A stretch of DNA of 64,000 nucleotides from Phyto melanocephala (GCA_941918925.1 OW799233.1:123211833-123275832), one strand, 5' to 3'; positions 44,906 to 57,560 are shown, counted from the first letter of the stretch. Translations and numbers: made by a program. Notes: generated by a model from the letters alone, not told the origin.

Positions 44906-46129
44906 ATGACGATATAGTAGCAGGTTGCGAAAATTTATTCCACAAGGCTAATATGGGAATAGTTTTTCAATATTCTTAAATGACTATAATTTAATTTAAA
45001 TTAAAACATGTTTTAGGAAGTTTAATAATAGAAAAATGAACTTAAGCCTGACTAACAATGATTTATAATAAATTTAAGAATACAAATTTCGAATAAATAT
45101 TAATTTATAAATGAAATATATTTTTACTATTTTACAATTAAAATTTTATTTAATTTTTTTTACTAAAAAATCATAAAAGAAAATAATCAACAAATAAAAA
45201 TTAAAAAGAAGAAATTCTGAGTTTAAGAAATAGTAACAAATTACACTAATACCCCGTTTAGCGGTGTTTTGAGTTGTAGCTTCGAATTGCGTCGGTTGTG
45301 TTTCGATTGGCATTGTTTTTTGGTACACCCGTACAAAAGGAATTTCTATTTTATTTCTTGTGTATAAAATTTTTTTGAATGCAATTTATTTATATGTTTT
45401 AAGTTTTTAGTTCAAGTCAGTTTACATTTGTGTGGTAAAAACAAATTTCCTTGAAACAAATGTTAGAGATTTTAGAACGTTTTAAACTTGGAGGAAAACT
45501 TGGTGATATTGGGAGAATTCTGCCACACATTTGCAGGCCAAACAAGTTACAAAAAATTGAAGTTTATTAATTGTAAAAATGTAATTAATTCTATCCAGAA
45601 TCAGAGAAGAAAAAGAAATTCAATATTTTTTTACAACAATTGTTTTTGGAATAAAATTCAAAGTGTGGTGAAATGTGAATCGTTTTGCGTTCTTTCGATA
45701 AGCGTCGCATTTTGTCGGTCCCAATTAAAGCCGCAAATCGGGGTATTAGGGTACCTATTTTAATGTGGTAAATTCCCTGCAGGAAGCCTAAGAACAAGAG
45801 TCTCTCGGTTACCACTTTTGTCGACTATTTTGGTGAATTTTTGGTGCTATTGTCAACAAAGCGTCTACACTTTTAAGACTTTGAAATAATAAACAGAAAA
45901 AATTAAAAAAATTGCCAGTAAAATTATGACAATCTGTGGTAAACTTTCACATTAAAAAATAATATTTTATGTAATTTAATGGAGTACAAATACCAAAAAT
46001 GAAGATTAGAATTACTAAAATGAACTGGTGAATACCTGGTTCCAATGTCGCTATATGGTCTCATAAGAACTACCTAGTCAGAAGTTCTAATGGTACTAGT
46101 GGATTTTCAATGACAAGCACATGTTAAAT
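44906..46129. other. Spacer, nothing recognised
   Basis: Frames at 45488-45763 (plus) and 45591-45815 (minus) overlap and show no domain. No repeats were resolved. Confidence 0.4.
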
Positions 46130-46137
46130 GTCTATAG

Positions 46138-46467
46138 CAGTGCTATTCAATCTTTTTGACTCGTGTACCACTAAATTCAGGACAAACTTTTCGCGTACCA
46201 CCAAAAAAAATATAATGTAAACAATTTTAAAATTTTTAATCTATTTTATTTATTAATAATAAAAAACAATAAAATTAAAAAAAAATAATAAAAATTACAA
46301 AAAACATAACAAGAACATGTACATTAAGGTATACTTTTAGGATGATTTTTCTTTTTGTTTCCAATTGCAAAATAGAAATCGTTAAAATTTTAAAAGATTT
46401 CGCATACCAACTGGAAGTTTTTCGCGTACCACCAAGTGGTACGCGTACCATAGGTTGAATAGCACTG
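46138..46467. mobile_element. hAT MITE, 330 bp, with 8-bp duplication
   Basis: Perfect GTCTATAG duplication lies at 46130-46137 and 46468-46475. The ends are CAGTGCTATTCAA and its exact complement. Subterminal GTACCAC strings recur four times (GTGTACCACTA, GCGTACCACC and complements). No coding sequence; clearly a non-autonomous hAT. Confidence 0.92.
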
Positions 46468-46692
46468 GTCTATAGCAAATAACTAGGGTGTAATTAGTCA
46501 TTAGTACTGGTGAGTCGATAGTTAATCAGTACTGTTTCACTATAGACATTTCCATTCACGGTTAGTTTAAAAATCACGACAAATTTTTTTAAAATTTAAT
46601 TTAATCGAAAGGCGTAGGTTACATTTTTGTTTTAAGAATATTTGTGCTTGCACTTAGGGCTTCTCGAATTTTGTTGATAAGATCGTTATTTT

Positions 46693-47495
46693 TATACCCT
46701 TCACACAGTGAAAAAAGGTATATATAGGTTTGTCATTCCGTGTGAAATTTCTACAATTTTCATTTCCGACCCCATAAAGTATATATTTTCTGAAAGCTTA
46801 TGAATAGGGAAGTCGATTAAGCTCTGTCACTCTGTCAGTCTGACCGTCTGTCCGTGTGTATGTTGAAATCAACTTTTTGATGCCCCCCGACATCGCTTGG
46901 ACCCGGGAGTAGAGTAGATCGGTATTGAAAATCAGAAACATCGGTACATAAACAACTGAGATATGAGCAAAAACCCACGACCACCTCGATTTTTTTTTCA
47001 CAAAAACAACATTACAACAACAACATACATACATACAAACGTGTATACTGGTTAGAGAAAACGTGGCATCAAAAAACAATTTTTTTTAATTTTTTTAAAA
47101 TTTTTTTTTTAATTTTTTTTTATTTTTTATTTAATATGTATATTATTTATATTTTTATTATAATTTTTTTTTATTTTTTTTTATTTCTTTTTTTTTATTT
47201 TTTTTTTTGTTTTATATTTATTATTTATATCTTAATAATTTTTTTAAAAATTTTTTTTTAATTTTTTTTAAATTTTTTAAAAATTTTTTTTTTAATTTTT
47301 TTTTTTTTTTTTAACATACATACGTAAATTTATAATTTTAGAATGGGATGTTTTTATATAAGTATGTTTTTTATATGTATGTACGTATTTCATATGGGAT
47401 GAATGGTGATACAAACTACTGTTATTGCATGACTACACGTTGTGAAGGGTATATAAGATTCGGCATGGCCGAATATAGCGCTCTTACTTGTTAAT
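46693..47495 (+). mobile_element. Mini-me/DINE-1-like element, well preserved
   Basis: The 5' end is TATACCCTTCACACAGTGAA, followed by the core 'gaccccataaagtatatatt' (46768-46788). GTCACTCTGTCAGTCTGACC and then GTCTGTCCGTGTGT lie at 46827-46860. The ACAACATACATACATACAAA zone, about 300 bp of nearly pure A/T, and the hairpin TTCGGCATGGCCGAA (47460-47474) with 'gcgctcttacttgtt' follow. This is the best reference copy in the window. Confidence 0.88.
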
Positions 47496-49660
47496 TGTAT
47501 AAATGTATGTACATGTATTTGAATACGGCGCAGCATCATAATCAGTCAAAAAGTGAATTTTGATTTTTTTGTAACTTAGGCCTTTTTGGAAAACATGACG
47601 ATTTATTATAATATTGTACATATTCAAGCACTAATTTACTGGTTAAAAAAATACTACTGCCAACAGATCATTATTCCGTATATTAAAGTTATGATGTTGG
47701 TAACGACCCCTCATTACTAAATAATGTATGAAATAATGAGAACCTATTACACTTGTTCTGTCCAAAAGTTAAACCGAATTTGTTTACTTGTATAAAAACT
47801 TTATACAATAAATTGTGACAAAAATCACAAATTCCACACTGAAAATTGACTCAATGAACTTTGCACGTTAATACATGGATGAAAGTTTAAATTCTTTTTT
47901 AAGTTCTGCTCTATAGATTTGGCTGAATTAAAGTGATCGCAGTGTCCTCTTATCATATATAAATGTCTAAAGAAGGCAAATCGCACGATATTGGTGTCAA
48001 ATACACTTCATAGCCGTAAAAGAAAATCATACCCTCAAATGATTATTGCGAAAGTCATTCTGCTAGAGCATACTGTTTCATATTATTGGTATTGATAGTG
48101 ATCGTTATAAGTATAATTACGACCAACGCCGTCGAAAGCCAAAAACTACAATCAACAATAACTTTTTATAAATACACTGCCATCTGGTGTAGCATGTGTG
48201 TGTTGGTTTTTGTCTTACATTTTAACGACGACTCTAAATAATTTTAAAACGGTTAACAAAATTTCCACTTCGTGAAAATGTTTAGCGAGTTTCTCCATGA
48301 AATTTGTTTTGAAAAAATTTCAGCAAAATAAAGATTTCAAAAATTTTTTTTAATAAAAAATATGTTATATTTTATGTTTTGTTTATAAACAATTTTTCGT
48401 AAATTCTGTGTTAGTTTCAATAAGTTACAAAAATATATGAATTAGTTTAGTTGAATTTGTTCTACGAAAGAAGTATAATATCAAAGCGAAAAAAAGTAAA
48501 AAAAAAATATTTTGTTTCTATTATAAATGTTAAAGTTAAATCAACATTATTAACTTAACTTAAGTGCACGTTTGACCTCAGTATTGAAGAAGTTTTGTTT
48601 TTAAACAAATTAATGAATTTTAAAAACCTAAATCCAAAAGATGTCAGTAAACTAAATCATATTATTACTCTCTTTTTCAACAAAGAAAAAACATACACTT
48701 AACAGAGAATTAAGTTTAAATTATGAGACATTGATTCTTAAAAAAAGTGACAAACATAAAATGTTTGATTTTAAAATGATCGAACTTAACAGTCACATAT
48801 TAAATGCGTATTCTAAAAGCTGTTAACAGCAACTCAACTTTGAAATCAGTGTTGCCAGGTGTAGGCTGAAAAAAATACAAATTTTTTTAAGTAAAATTTT
48901 TCCAAAAAAAAGTTAATTTTTTAAATGCCGTTTGCTAGACTAAAATACAAAGTAAGTACGTTCCTGCTTCTTGTGAGTAAAGTCCGTCTGTCTGCGGGGA
49001 ACATTTGCAATCAGCTATTTCGGTAAGCTAGACAAAAGTTAAACGACAACTAAATAACAAGTTTGCTTTTTCGAAAATATTATAAAATAACTTTAAGGTT
49101 CATTATTATAACTTGCCAATGGCTAAAGTTATCGAATAAAGATATTATCGAACATATAACTAGTTTTTTTTTATTAAACTACACTTTAACTTCAAAGTGA
49201 TCGATAAGCTTAAGGGAACTCATCTTACCTGTAATTTTTAGCGCAAGATTTATGAATTAAATTTGAAATCTATTCTGTTATATGCAACTAAATTGCGATT
49301 GATAATTTTTACCTTAAACAGCAATATTAAGGGTTTATAAACAATAATCACAAAAATATTGTAGACGTCCAATAGCACTATTAAGCTGTTATAGACCCTT
49401 AAAAATTTTCAAATAATTGTTGTGGCTTTCACCTTACTTTAAACCTTTAATAGATTTACATTTCTAATATTAAAACGACTTTTAAATACGACTTTGCGGG
49501 AATCCCCCGGGATCACAATTTTACCAAAAAACGTTTCTTACGTTGAAAATTGGGTTAATTGTGTAATTGGCAACAAATTCGGCTGCCATAACGAATCTGT
49601 TTTCTCTGTATGGTTTTAGCTGACTTCGTTTTATTACTAATGTTTGTAGATATTTCAGTT
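47496..49660. other. Long AT-rich spacer, nothing recognised
   Basis: A hAT-like CAGTGTTGCCAGG at 48847 has no partner. No frame or motif suggests a gene. Confidence 0.4.
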
Positions 49661-49661
49661 A

Positions 49662-50646
49662 TTATACCCTTCACCTGTGGTGCATATCTTTGTGTCATAT
49701 CGTTTGTAATTTCTACAATTTTCATTTCCGACCCCATAAAGTATATATTTTCTGAAAGCTTATGAATAGAGGAGTCAATTAAGCCCTGATCGTCTGTCCC
49801 TTGCCCGTCAACTTTTAGAAGCAATCATATGCTCCTCAGATCTGTGTATGATATCAATCTTTTGGAAATATCCGGGAATGAATCGCTATTGAAATTCAGC
49901 ACAATCGACTTATAACTTTCTGAGATATGAGCAAATAAACAGGACTGCCTCTGTTTTTTTTCCCATATTTTTACCAATAAAATTAAAATTTTCAGACATA
50001 GAATAATTTATAAATACCTTTGCTACTATTTGTAGATATAATAACTGTCTAGCGATATTCGTGAAAAATTTTGGATAAAGCGGGCTTTAATCGGTAAAGT
50101 TATAGGCAAAATTTTTTTTTGAAAAATATATATTCCAAAATTTACAAACGAAAATCAATTTTTTTTCAGCTTCTAGACAACCGAGAGGTATCATCTGAAA
50201 GGACTTGACTAGCCCAATATAAGCACTATAAAAAAATTAAAATTCAAGTTGGTCGCCACTAAAAAATGGCGGACAATAAATTTGTATATAAGTCAAATCT
50301 GGTATTTTAAAATGTAACTTCTTGAACACACCTCAAACTCAAATGAAAGGGCTTGACCAGTACAATGCAGTTAATTATTAAAAAAATTTAAAATTCAAGA
50401 TGGCGTCTAAAACAAAACGGCGGATCAATTTTTTTTAACCCCATCAATATGGGTATCAAACGAAAGGGTTTGACTATTAGAATACAGATAACTACGTAAA
50501 AATACAAAATCGATAATGGCGTCGGAAATAATAAAGAAAGATGGCGTAAACATGAAATATAAGCTACGATGTGGGATTATACCTATGTACATGATAGTGA
50601 AGGGTATTATCAGATTCGGCACGGCCGAATATAGCACTCTTACTTT
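49662..50646 (+). mobile_element. Mini-me/DINE-1-like element, alternative interior
   Basis: The start TATACCCTTCACCTGTGGTG leads into the core at 49731-49756 and a reduced GTCTGTCCCTTGCCCG tract. The interior has 'gttataggcaaa' and 'gggcttgac' blocks like those at 691, 9721 and 54536. It ends in GCTACGATGTG, TTCGGCACGGCCGAA (50616-50630) and 'cactcttactttt'. It lacks the long A/T spacer of the copy at 46693, defining a second sub-type. Confidence 0.82.
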
Positions 50647-51239
50647 TTTTTCTTTTTTCTTTATCTGTACCACTCCGGTGTAGAGTTACATAGTTGAGGT
50701 GACATTACATTCCTTGGCGGAATGGATAATAAGGCTCGTAATAATATAACAAAATGAAAAAGTTGTTATTATTTTTTTTTTGTAATAGCACCGACTCCGG
50801 GCAAATTAAATTTTTGTTACCATCTTTACTTGCTAAATACCAACCGGCGTAAATTGGTCCCGATTTCTTTCGGATATTCATAAAGCGCATTATTTAGAGG
50901 TTAACTAAGTTACCGTTGAACGGCATGGCATCTCTGTTTAAAATCATAGCTTCTAACTTGTTTGATGTTGGCTCAATCTTTGCATCTATGTTTTCGTTCG
51001 TTTTAAATACATTTTGTTTGATACGAATGCATTCATATTGTTTATATGTTTGTGGACAAAATATACAAAAATTATAATTAAACAAGTCACTATAAATTTA
51101 ATACAAGAACTAGAAAACAAACAAAACTCTAGTTTATAACAAAAAGAGCGTGCAACAATGGGTAAAATAGAGAGAGGGAGAGAGAGAAACTTTATGAAAA
51201 AAACGAGAGTTAATAGTACATTTTTATGAAATACAATTT
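50647..51239. other. Spacer, nothing recognised
   Basis: Contains a GAGAGAGGGAGAGAGAGA run near 51168. No gene was seen. Confidence 0.4.
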
Positions 51240-51247
51240 ATGGCCAG

Positions 51248-51930
51248 CAGGGAAGAAAAATTACTTTTATGATTTTGCACCAAGTATGAAAACAAAATGT
51301 ACTTTTTAGGCCATGACGGTACCATTTTTTTTAATATTTATTAATAAAAACATAAACTTAACAAAAATGTTTATAAAAATTCAGAAGTATACAATAAAAA
51401 ATATTAAATATTACATTCATAGGTACATACGTAGAGATCGGTTGTTTAACAAATTTAATTTATTTAATACTTAGAGATAATTAATTTTCTGTTCTGGAGT
51501 AAACTTATCGAACCATTTTAGTACTTCATTATTAAAGTCCACCTTACATGCTTACGAATCATAAGTAAAATAAAATACATATAACAACAGCCAAGGCGAA
51601 TTCATGTATCAGGTGGTGCCAAATAAACAGGTAATTTTTGTTAGAAGTTTGAAATAAAGTACTAGACAGATTTTGTTGTTGCAGACTTGACACCACCTGG
51701 TACATGAATTCGCTTTGACAACAGCATTGCAACAAAAACAGAGAAGTTGACACTATAAAATAAGACACACACAAACAAAATTAAAGAGAACATGGACAAA
51801 ATTATTGTTGCCATATAGTGAGACATTGGAATTTTTAAATTGTACCAAGTAGCTCGCGGTAGTACCACGGTACCAACAAGGTCAAAAATGTACCATAAAA
51901 TGTACAATTGTACCATGATTTCCATCCCTG
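51248..51930. mobile_element. hAT-like element (683 bp) containing a second MITE
   Basis: Perfect ATGGCCAG duplication lies at 51240-51247 and 51931-51938. The ends are CAGGGAAGAAAAAT and CAGGGATGGAAAT (complement), with GGTAC strings subterminally. A 126-bp foldback at 51592 is inserted in it. Frames across it are short and without domains. Confidence 0.85.
51592..51717. mobile_element. 126-bp foldback MITE nested in the hAT-like element
   Basis: Perfect ACAACAGC duplication lies at 51584-51591 and 51718-51725. The arms CAAGGCGAATTCATGTATCA and the complement of TGGTACATGAATTCGCTTTG continue through GGTGGTG (about 30 bp). The 8-bp target suits hAT, although the ends start CAARGCG and not CAGNG. 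Confidence 0.87.
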
Positions 51931-51939
51931 ATGGCCAGT

Positions 51940-53466
51940 GTTTAAGTTGTAAACGTTTGTTTAAATAACTATGCAACTTGAGCTGAATAAACTATTTACT
52001 CAACAGAAGTCGGGCGTTAAAGAGTTAGTCAGACTGCCGTTACAGTGATCAGTGTAAATTTTTGGTGTTTTTATGATTTCTTTTTCTTGATATTAAAACA
52101 AATTGTAAAAAACATGAATTTGAAAAAAAGATTTTGAAATCTTAGCAAATTTAAAGCGACAATTAAAACTTAATAAAATGCGCGTATAATTTTGTATCTT
52201 TAAGATGCATTATTACACAAAAGAAATCAAAAAACTGTTTCTTAAATAACAGAAAAATTAAAAAAAAAAATAAATAAAGTTATATAATTCAATAGAGTTC
52301 ATTTTTAAAGAAAAAATTTCTTAACCTAATAGCAAAAAAAAAACTAAAACCGATAAAATTATATAAAAAAAATTATCTCACAAAAATCTTGATACGCGCA
52401 AGTTACAGCCTGTGGCAAACCTACTTTTTGGCTTAAAAGTATACACAAATACAATCAAACGAATGTCGTTTGATTGTTTTAAGCGTCGTATCTATCCAAC
52501 ATAGTTGGTTGCTCCACTACTAATACAATACTTTACATGATCCCGGTTATTTGCTCCTGCCACACAGACAACGTAAAACTTCGGTGGAACGTTACAACGT
52601 TGTTAAATTGTCATCCTCACTTGAGCCAATGCAACAGCAGACGCGCCTTAAGACAACAGCAAAATAAACGACATAAACACAACGCATGTTGTGCAACTTA
52701 CTGATCGATACAAAGTCTGTCTACTTGCAAAGTGTCTCTGTATTTCAATGAATTTTTAGTGGTTGAAACTAAAATAGCCAAATATTATTACATAGTTAGA
52801 CATTTTATGCTGGCAGTATAATAATTATAAAAAATAGCAAGAAAAAAAAAACAAAAAAATAAATTGCACAATTCTTAAACAAATGCAACACAAAGAAGAA
52901 AGAAACAAAATAGTAAAGCAAAAATACTTAAAAGTAGTGGATGTCTAGTGTGGTGTTGATAGTGTTTCAAATTTAAAAAATACTTGTATAGTATTGTGGT
53001 TTCTTAGTCAAATACCAAAGAAAAAAATGCATGTAGTAGTTGGCAAGAAGCACTAAAGTTGGCTCTAGACCATGCCTTTGGTTTTAGCACTCTCGTGTCG
53101 AGAGTAGCTAAACCAAATTGGCTAATGGTTATTAACAACACTCTTTAAACTGGCCAAAATACAAACATTAAAACCAGTCAAAGAAATACCATCACAAAAA
53201 ACCAAAGTAAACAAAGAAATAAAAAAAAAAAATCTCACACAACGCAAACAAATCACAAGAGTTAAAAAAAATCTATTGCACAAAAATATATGTACAACAA
53301 AAACAAACGTATATTTTTGACCCAGTTTTAAGTTTTAAAGCCAAAAAGAAAAAAAAAAAACAAACAAAAACCACGAAAAATCGTAATTTTATATTTTTAT
53401 TTTTCTTCCTTTCTGCCTGTGTTAAAAAAAATCGCCAAAATTGCTGTCCTACTTTGTTCCAGAATT
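51940..53466 (+). promoter_or_regulatory. Presumed promoter and 5' UTR of the FAAH2-like gene
   Basis: The 1.5 kb upstream of the amidase exon is free of recognisable transposons, unlike the rest of the window. Initiator-like TCAGTG (52049) and TCAGAC (52028) strings with downstream GC-richer sequence lie near 52000-52060. The final part is A-rich (53100-53400), like many fly leaders. The start site cannot be fixed from sequence. Upstream introns are possible. Confidence 0.35.
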
Positions 53467-53643
53467 ATGGGGTACATAATGCGGCGCTTTCTGCGTACGG
53501 CCATGATCGTGTTCAGTTGGTTCGTTGTACCCTATAGTCGTTTCACTAACATCAAAGTGAACCGTAAAAAGCTGCCGCCCATTAAATCGCATCTATTGGA
53601 AATACCCGCCGTTGATCTTGCCAAAATGATAAGAACCAGAAAG
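53467..53643 (+). CDS. Fatty-acid amide hydrolase 2-like, first coding exon
   Basis: 59 codons from ATG to a consensus donor (AAG|GTAAGTT), phase 0. FAAH2-type serine amidases of the endoplasmic reticulum or lipid droplets hydrolyse fatty-acid amides through a Ser-Ser-Lys triad. Here only the N-terminus is present. MGYIMRRFLR is followed by a hydrophobic membrane anchor (TAMIVFSWFVV, 11-21), a basic stretch (VNRKKLPPIK, 31-40), and LLEIPAVDLAKMIRTRK (43-59). The last segment matches the start of the amidase fold in insect FAAH2 proteins. The frame is open upstream, but only through a GTG; the ATG at 53467 is the first usable start. The catalytic exons are not in the window to the right as far as I can see. 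Confidence 0.82.
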
Positions 53644-54535
53644 GTAAGTTGTTCACGTTTAGCTCTTTTTTCTCTTCTCAGTAATTCTCTATTTAACAAA
53701 ACCATCCTTTAGCAAAAATAAATAATAATAGTTCCCATTGAGCTTTAAGCTTTTCAACAAGTTTGATTTTGTGTCTTTTTTTTTTAGTAAATATTTTAAT
53801 TGTAGTTGACTGCATTTTTATTGAAATTTATGAATTCTAATAAATTTGCCGCAAAAGCATTTGACAAATGTTGAAAAAAACGTGCTTGATTTAATTAAAT
53901 GATTTTTTTTTTACAATTACTGTATTTGCTACAGTAACAACAAAAAGACAATAATAGACATTTCTATGCATGAAAAATTGTTCTTAATTAAAAAGTATTG
54001 CAATTGAAGTTGATTATAAAAAAAAAACATTTCTATTCATGGAAAATTTGCTGCGAAATATGTTTCTTATAGTCTTGATAATGAATTAAAAAATTAATTT
54101 GCTACTGCAAGTAGCTTAATTACACTTGGTGGATTTATAAGGTAGGTATACGACATGATAGTATTGCTGCAATTTTTAAAATTGTTTAAAACTTTAGCAA
54201 TGAACGTAACTAAACTTTTAAAAAATTTTTAAATTTTATAAACTTATGACAATACGACATGATAGCATACATTGTGAATTTACCAACTGTGTTCAAAGTT
54301 AAGGAGACGTAAGGGATTTTTTGAATTTAGAAATTATGTACTTAAGTCAACTAACTCAACCAGCTAATTAAAACGTAAATTAAGTGAAAGGTATTATACA
54401 TAGTTTGTGTAATTTTTTTAATTTATAAATTGCTTTAGTAAGAATTTCCAGAGGGACTATTTAAAAAAAAATTATCGGTTTAAAAAAAATAGACAATTTA
54501 AACAAAACTATTTAAAAGTACAATATTTTCAAGAA
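53644..54535 (+). other. Start of the long first intron of the FAAH2-like gene
   Basis: It begins at the GTAAGTT donor. AT-rich with no exon-like frame. The repeats and spacers from here to the window's end probably all lie within this intron, unless a later exon was missed. Confidence 0.5.
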
Positions 54536-56262
54536 AAACAAGTATGAGCACTATATTCGGCCGTGCAGAATCTGATAATACCCTTCACCGTCAGGTACAT
54601 ACACGCAAAGAAAAACCATGGTTACGACATGATCACGACGGTCATATTATAGTTTCTATAACAATATTTGGTTGTCAAAACAAGTAATAGTTATTTTTGT
54701 TTCATTTCATCATATATTTTGTCACGATAATCAAGCATTTGCTTAAATTGTATCATTTAATGTTTACTTTTCGTAAAAATTTCAAAATGGTTATCATTTA
54801 AAAATAGTATGATTTAAAAAAATTATTTTTGACTAAAATAACATTATTTTCAAAAGCATTAAAAATTACAAATAATCTAAAATATTAGGTGAGACAACAG
54901 TATGATTACATAAAAAAATATTGGAATAAAAATTGCAATTAAATTGGTGAGTACAAGCAATATGCGTCTGTTACAGCAAAAGACAATAATCTTCCGTAAA
55001 AATGCAAAGATTGTCGATTTCAATTGTAGTCATATATATGATTATTGAATGATACTTTAACTAAACATAATAATGATAACTGGTTACCATTATATGTTTT
55101 AATCATAAAATTCAATCATAATATGTTGCTCTTCGATTATAGTTACCACAACCATATTTTTTCTTTGCGTGTAGGTATAAAAGCCACATCGTAGCTAAGC
55201 CTAGATTTTAAACTTCGTGTAATACGTCATTTTCCTTATTATTAACGACACTATCTTGGATTTTAAAATTTTACATAGTTAACTGTATTCTGCTAGTCAA
55301 GCCCTTTCATTTGATACCAATATTGTTGGGGTTGAAAAAAATTTATTCCGCCATTTTGTTTCAGATGCCATCTTGGATTTTATACTTTTTTAAATAGTTT
55401 ACTACAATGTACTGGTCAAGCCGTTATATTTGATACCAATATTGTGGTGGTTAAAGGGGACAAAGCCGTTACTACTATATTAGACTCATATATTCACTAT
55501 TTAATTTTTGAGGCCATCTTGGTTTTTTTTTCTATTCATAGCTTACCATATTCTAATACTACTTTGATCCCCATATTGACTCTTTCGGTTGAATAGAAAC
55601 TGAAAAATAGCGATTTGCGTTTGTAAATTTTAGGAAAAAAACCGAAGCAGTTGCACTTTGGTGCTTATACCTCAGTTGATTTCAAACCGATTTGTTAGTT
55701 TTTCCTAACAATAATTTTTGAGATTACAGCTTATAATTTGAAATCTTAAGTGAATCTTAATTATTTAGAAGTTTGAAAAAAATTATATATTTAAAAAATA
55801 TATTTTTTTTTGCCTATAACTTTGCCGATTAGTCCCCAATTTGTCTAAGATTTTTATTAATATCTCCAGAGGCATATCAAATCTATAAATAGTAACAACT
55901 GTGTCTATAAATTATTATAGGGCTGGAAAATTATTTTTTGGCAAAAAACAGACGCAGCTGTGTTTATTTGCTCATATCTTAGAAAGTTATTGGGCGATTA
56001 TGCTGATTTCTAGAAGCAATCTGCTCCCTAATATTTTTTTAAATTTTGACATTACACGGGTTTGGCGGTGTCGGAGGGCTTCAAAAAGTTATATGCAACA
56101 TAGACACGGACAGACAAATAATGCTTAATCGACTCCCCTATTCATAAGCTTTCAGAAAATATATACTTTATGGGGTCGGAAATAAATATTGTAGAAAGTT
56201 CACACTGAATGACAAACCTATATATACATGCATAACTTTACACTTACTGTGAAGGGTATAAA
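54536..56262 (-). mobile_element. Mini-me/DINE-1-like element with a nested TA-target MITE
   Basis: On the minus strand it starts near 56262 with a decayed hairpin, then 'gaccccataaagtatata' (56157-56177 as complement), a very short GTCTGTCCGTG tract, and the 'gttataggcaaa' and 'gggcttgac' interior. It ends at 54536-54590 with GATTCTGCACGGCCGAAT and 'gtgctcatacttgttt'. The block CACATCGTAGC at 55186 follows the nested MITE, which splits GTACATA|GGTATAA. Confidence 0.82.
54602..55171. mobile_element. TA-target MITE with CACGCAAAG ends, copy B (570 bp)
   Basis: TA lies at 54600-54601 and 55172-55173. The ends CACGCAAAGAAAAA and the complement of TTTTTTCTTTGCGTG match copy A at 40999 throughout, except for an internal deletion of about 160 bp. 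Sister host repeats (for example the minus-strand equivalent of 50575-50590) show the empty site. No frame is present. Confidence 0.87.
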
Positions 56263-56690
56263 AAATATTTAAAATTCATAAGTGTGAGTATTTTGCTAAT
56301 ATAAAGATATTGTAAAATTTTTTTAAAATTTTTCATAAATAAGGGAATTACAAATTATTAAGAAATATTTTATGATTCATTGATGGTAAATACTTATATA
56401 TTAAATTTTGTTAAATAAAAAGTCCATGATTTGGCATACCTTCCCTGCACATTCTCAGTTTTAAACAAACATAAATTACCATTAGTCGAAAATAATTAAA
56501 CTTTGTAAAGAACTCTTAATGACCAACAAAAACAAATAAAAAGTATGCAAATCAAAAAGAATTCATTTTTATTCTGGCAAAAAAAAAAATTTAATATTTA
56601 TCACTTTAAAAGTAAAGAAAAGTTCATATCGTTTATTTGCTTTAACAATGTCAAACCAAACAATGTCACTCAAAAAAACATATGGGTTGA
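56263..56690. other. AT-rich spacer, nothing recognised
   Basis: No gene or paired repeat was seen. Confidence 0.4.
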
Positions 56691-56699
56691 GTACGTACT

Positions 56700-57013
56700 G
56701 TCCACACAAGCCATTGATTTGTTCGAATGAAACATTTTTTGTGCGCACATGAATTTGCCTAGTGTGGACCGCTGTTGTCGATGTTTTGTTTTGTTCAAAC
56801 AGCGGTGTCAGAACATTTGTTTGAAAAACGATGTCTGATATTAAAAGGTATTTTGAACATGAAAGAAAGAGGCGACACATAAAAATAGCAACAAAATACA
56901 CTTTATACGTTTTCTCCATATCAAAAAACACAGGAAAGAACATGAACAATTTTTTGACAGTTGCTCTGCCGACGTTTTGTTCTCATCTGAACAAATCGAT
57001 GGCTCGTATAGAC
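56700..57013. mobile_element. Foldback MITE of about 314 bp with 33-bp ends
   Basis: GTCCACACAAGCCATTGATT at the left and the complement of AATCGATGGCTCGTATAGAC at the right form imperfect inverted repeats that extend through TTGTTCRRATGARA. Target duplication is unclear. It abuts a DD37E transposase fossil. The antisense frame at 56569-56949 is a shadow. Confidence 0.68.
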
Positions 57014-57029
57014 GTAAGGCAATCATTGT

Positions 57030-57560
57030 GAATCGTACAATGAACAGCCAATTTTATATTAATGAGTGCCTGAAAAAGGCTGTATTGCCATTATACAGAA
57101 GCCATAATATACCTCCACTGTTTTGGCCCGACTTGGGAAGCTGCCACTACAGCAAAGACGTCCTTGAGTGGTATGAGGCCAACAAAATAAATTTTGTACC
57201 GAAAAACATGAATCCACCTAATTGTCCAGAGCTAAGGCCTATTGAACGCTATTGGGCTATAATTAAGCACTACTAACTAAGAACAAAGTTCAAAGCTTCT
57301 TCAAATGTAAAAAAATTTGGATTTATTTGGAAAAAAGCTATCAAACACTTCGGTAAAACGTGTGTCCAACGTTTAATGCAAAGCGTTAAGAAAAAAAGCG
57401 AAATTTTGCAAAAGAAACTAAAATTTGAAACTTTGGTTTTTTGCATAATAAAGTTTAGAAATTTTTCTCCATAACACCAATAAAATGTATTTTTTGTTTG
57501 AAAAAAAAAAATAGATTTGGGAGACATTTTAAAACGTAAAAAAGCATTTCGAGACACCCT
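57030..57560 (+). pseudogene. Tc1/mariner (DD37E-type) transposase fossil
   Basis: The plus strand reads VNRTMNSQFYINECLKKAVL, then FWPDLGSCHYSKDVLEWYEA, and NPPNCPELRPIERYWAIIK (to about 57269). The Asp in FWPDLG and the Glu in RPIERYWA are separated by 37 residues, matching the DD37E group. A TAA at 57274 interrupts the frame, which then continues (LRTKFKASSNVKKFGFIWKK...) to about 57430. The first catalytic Asp and all N-terminal parts are missing, probably lost where the MITE at 56700 joins. Confidence 0.8.

Noticed and set aside
48847..49580. A hAT element starting at CAGTGTTGCCAGG
   Set aside because: No matching opposite end or target duplication was found.
53419..53466. Longer N-terminus of the FAAH2-like protein starting at 53419
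   Set aside because: It would need a GTG start, which is not used in this way in fly genes. The ATG at 53467 is the first plausible start.
56569..56949. A 126-codon minus-strand membrane-like protein
   Set aside because: It spans the left half of the 56700 MITE and its flank. The hydrophobicity comes from T-rich sequence.
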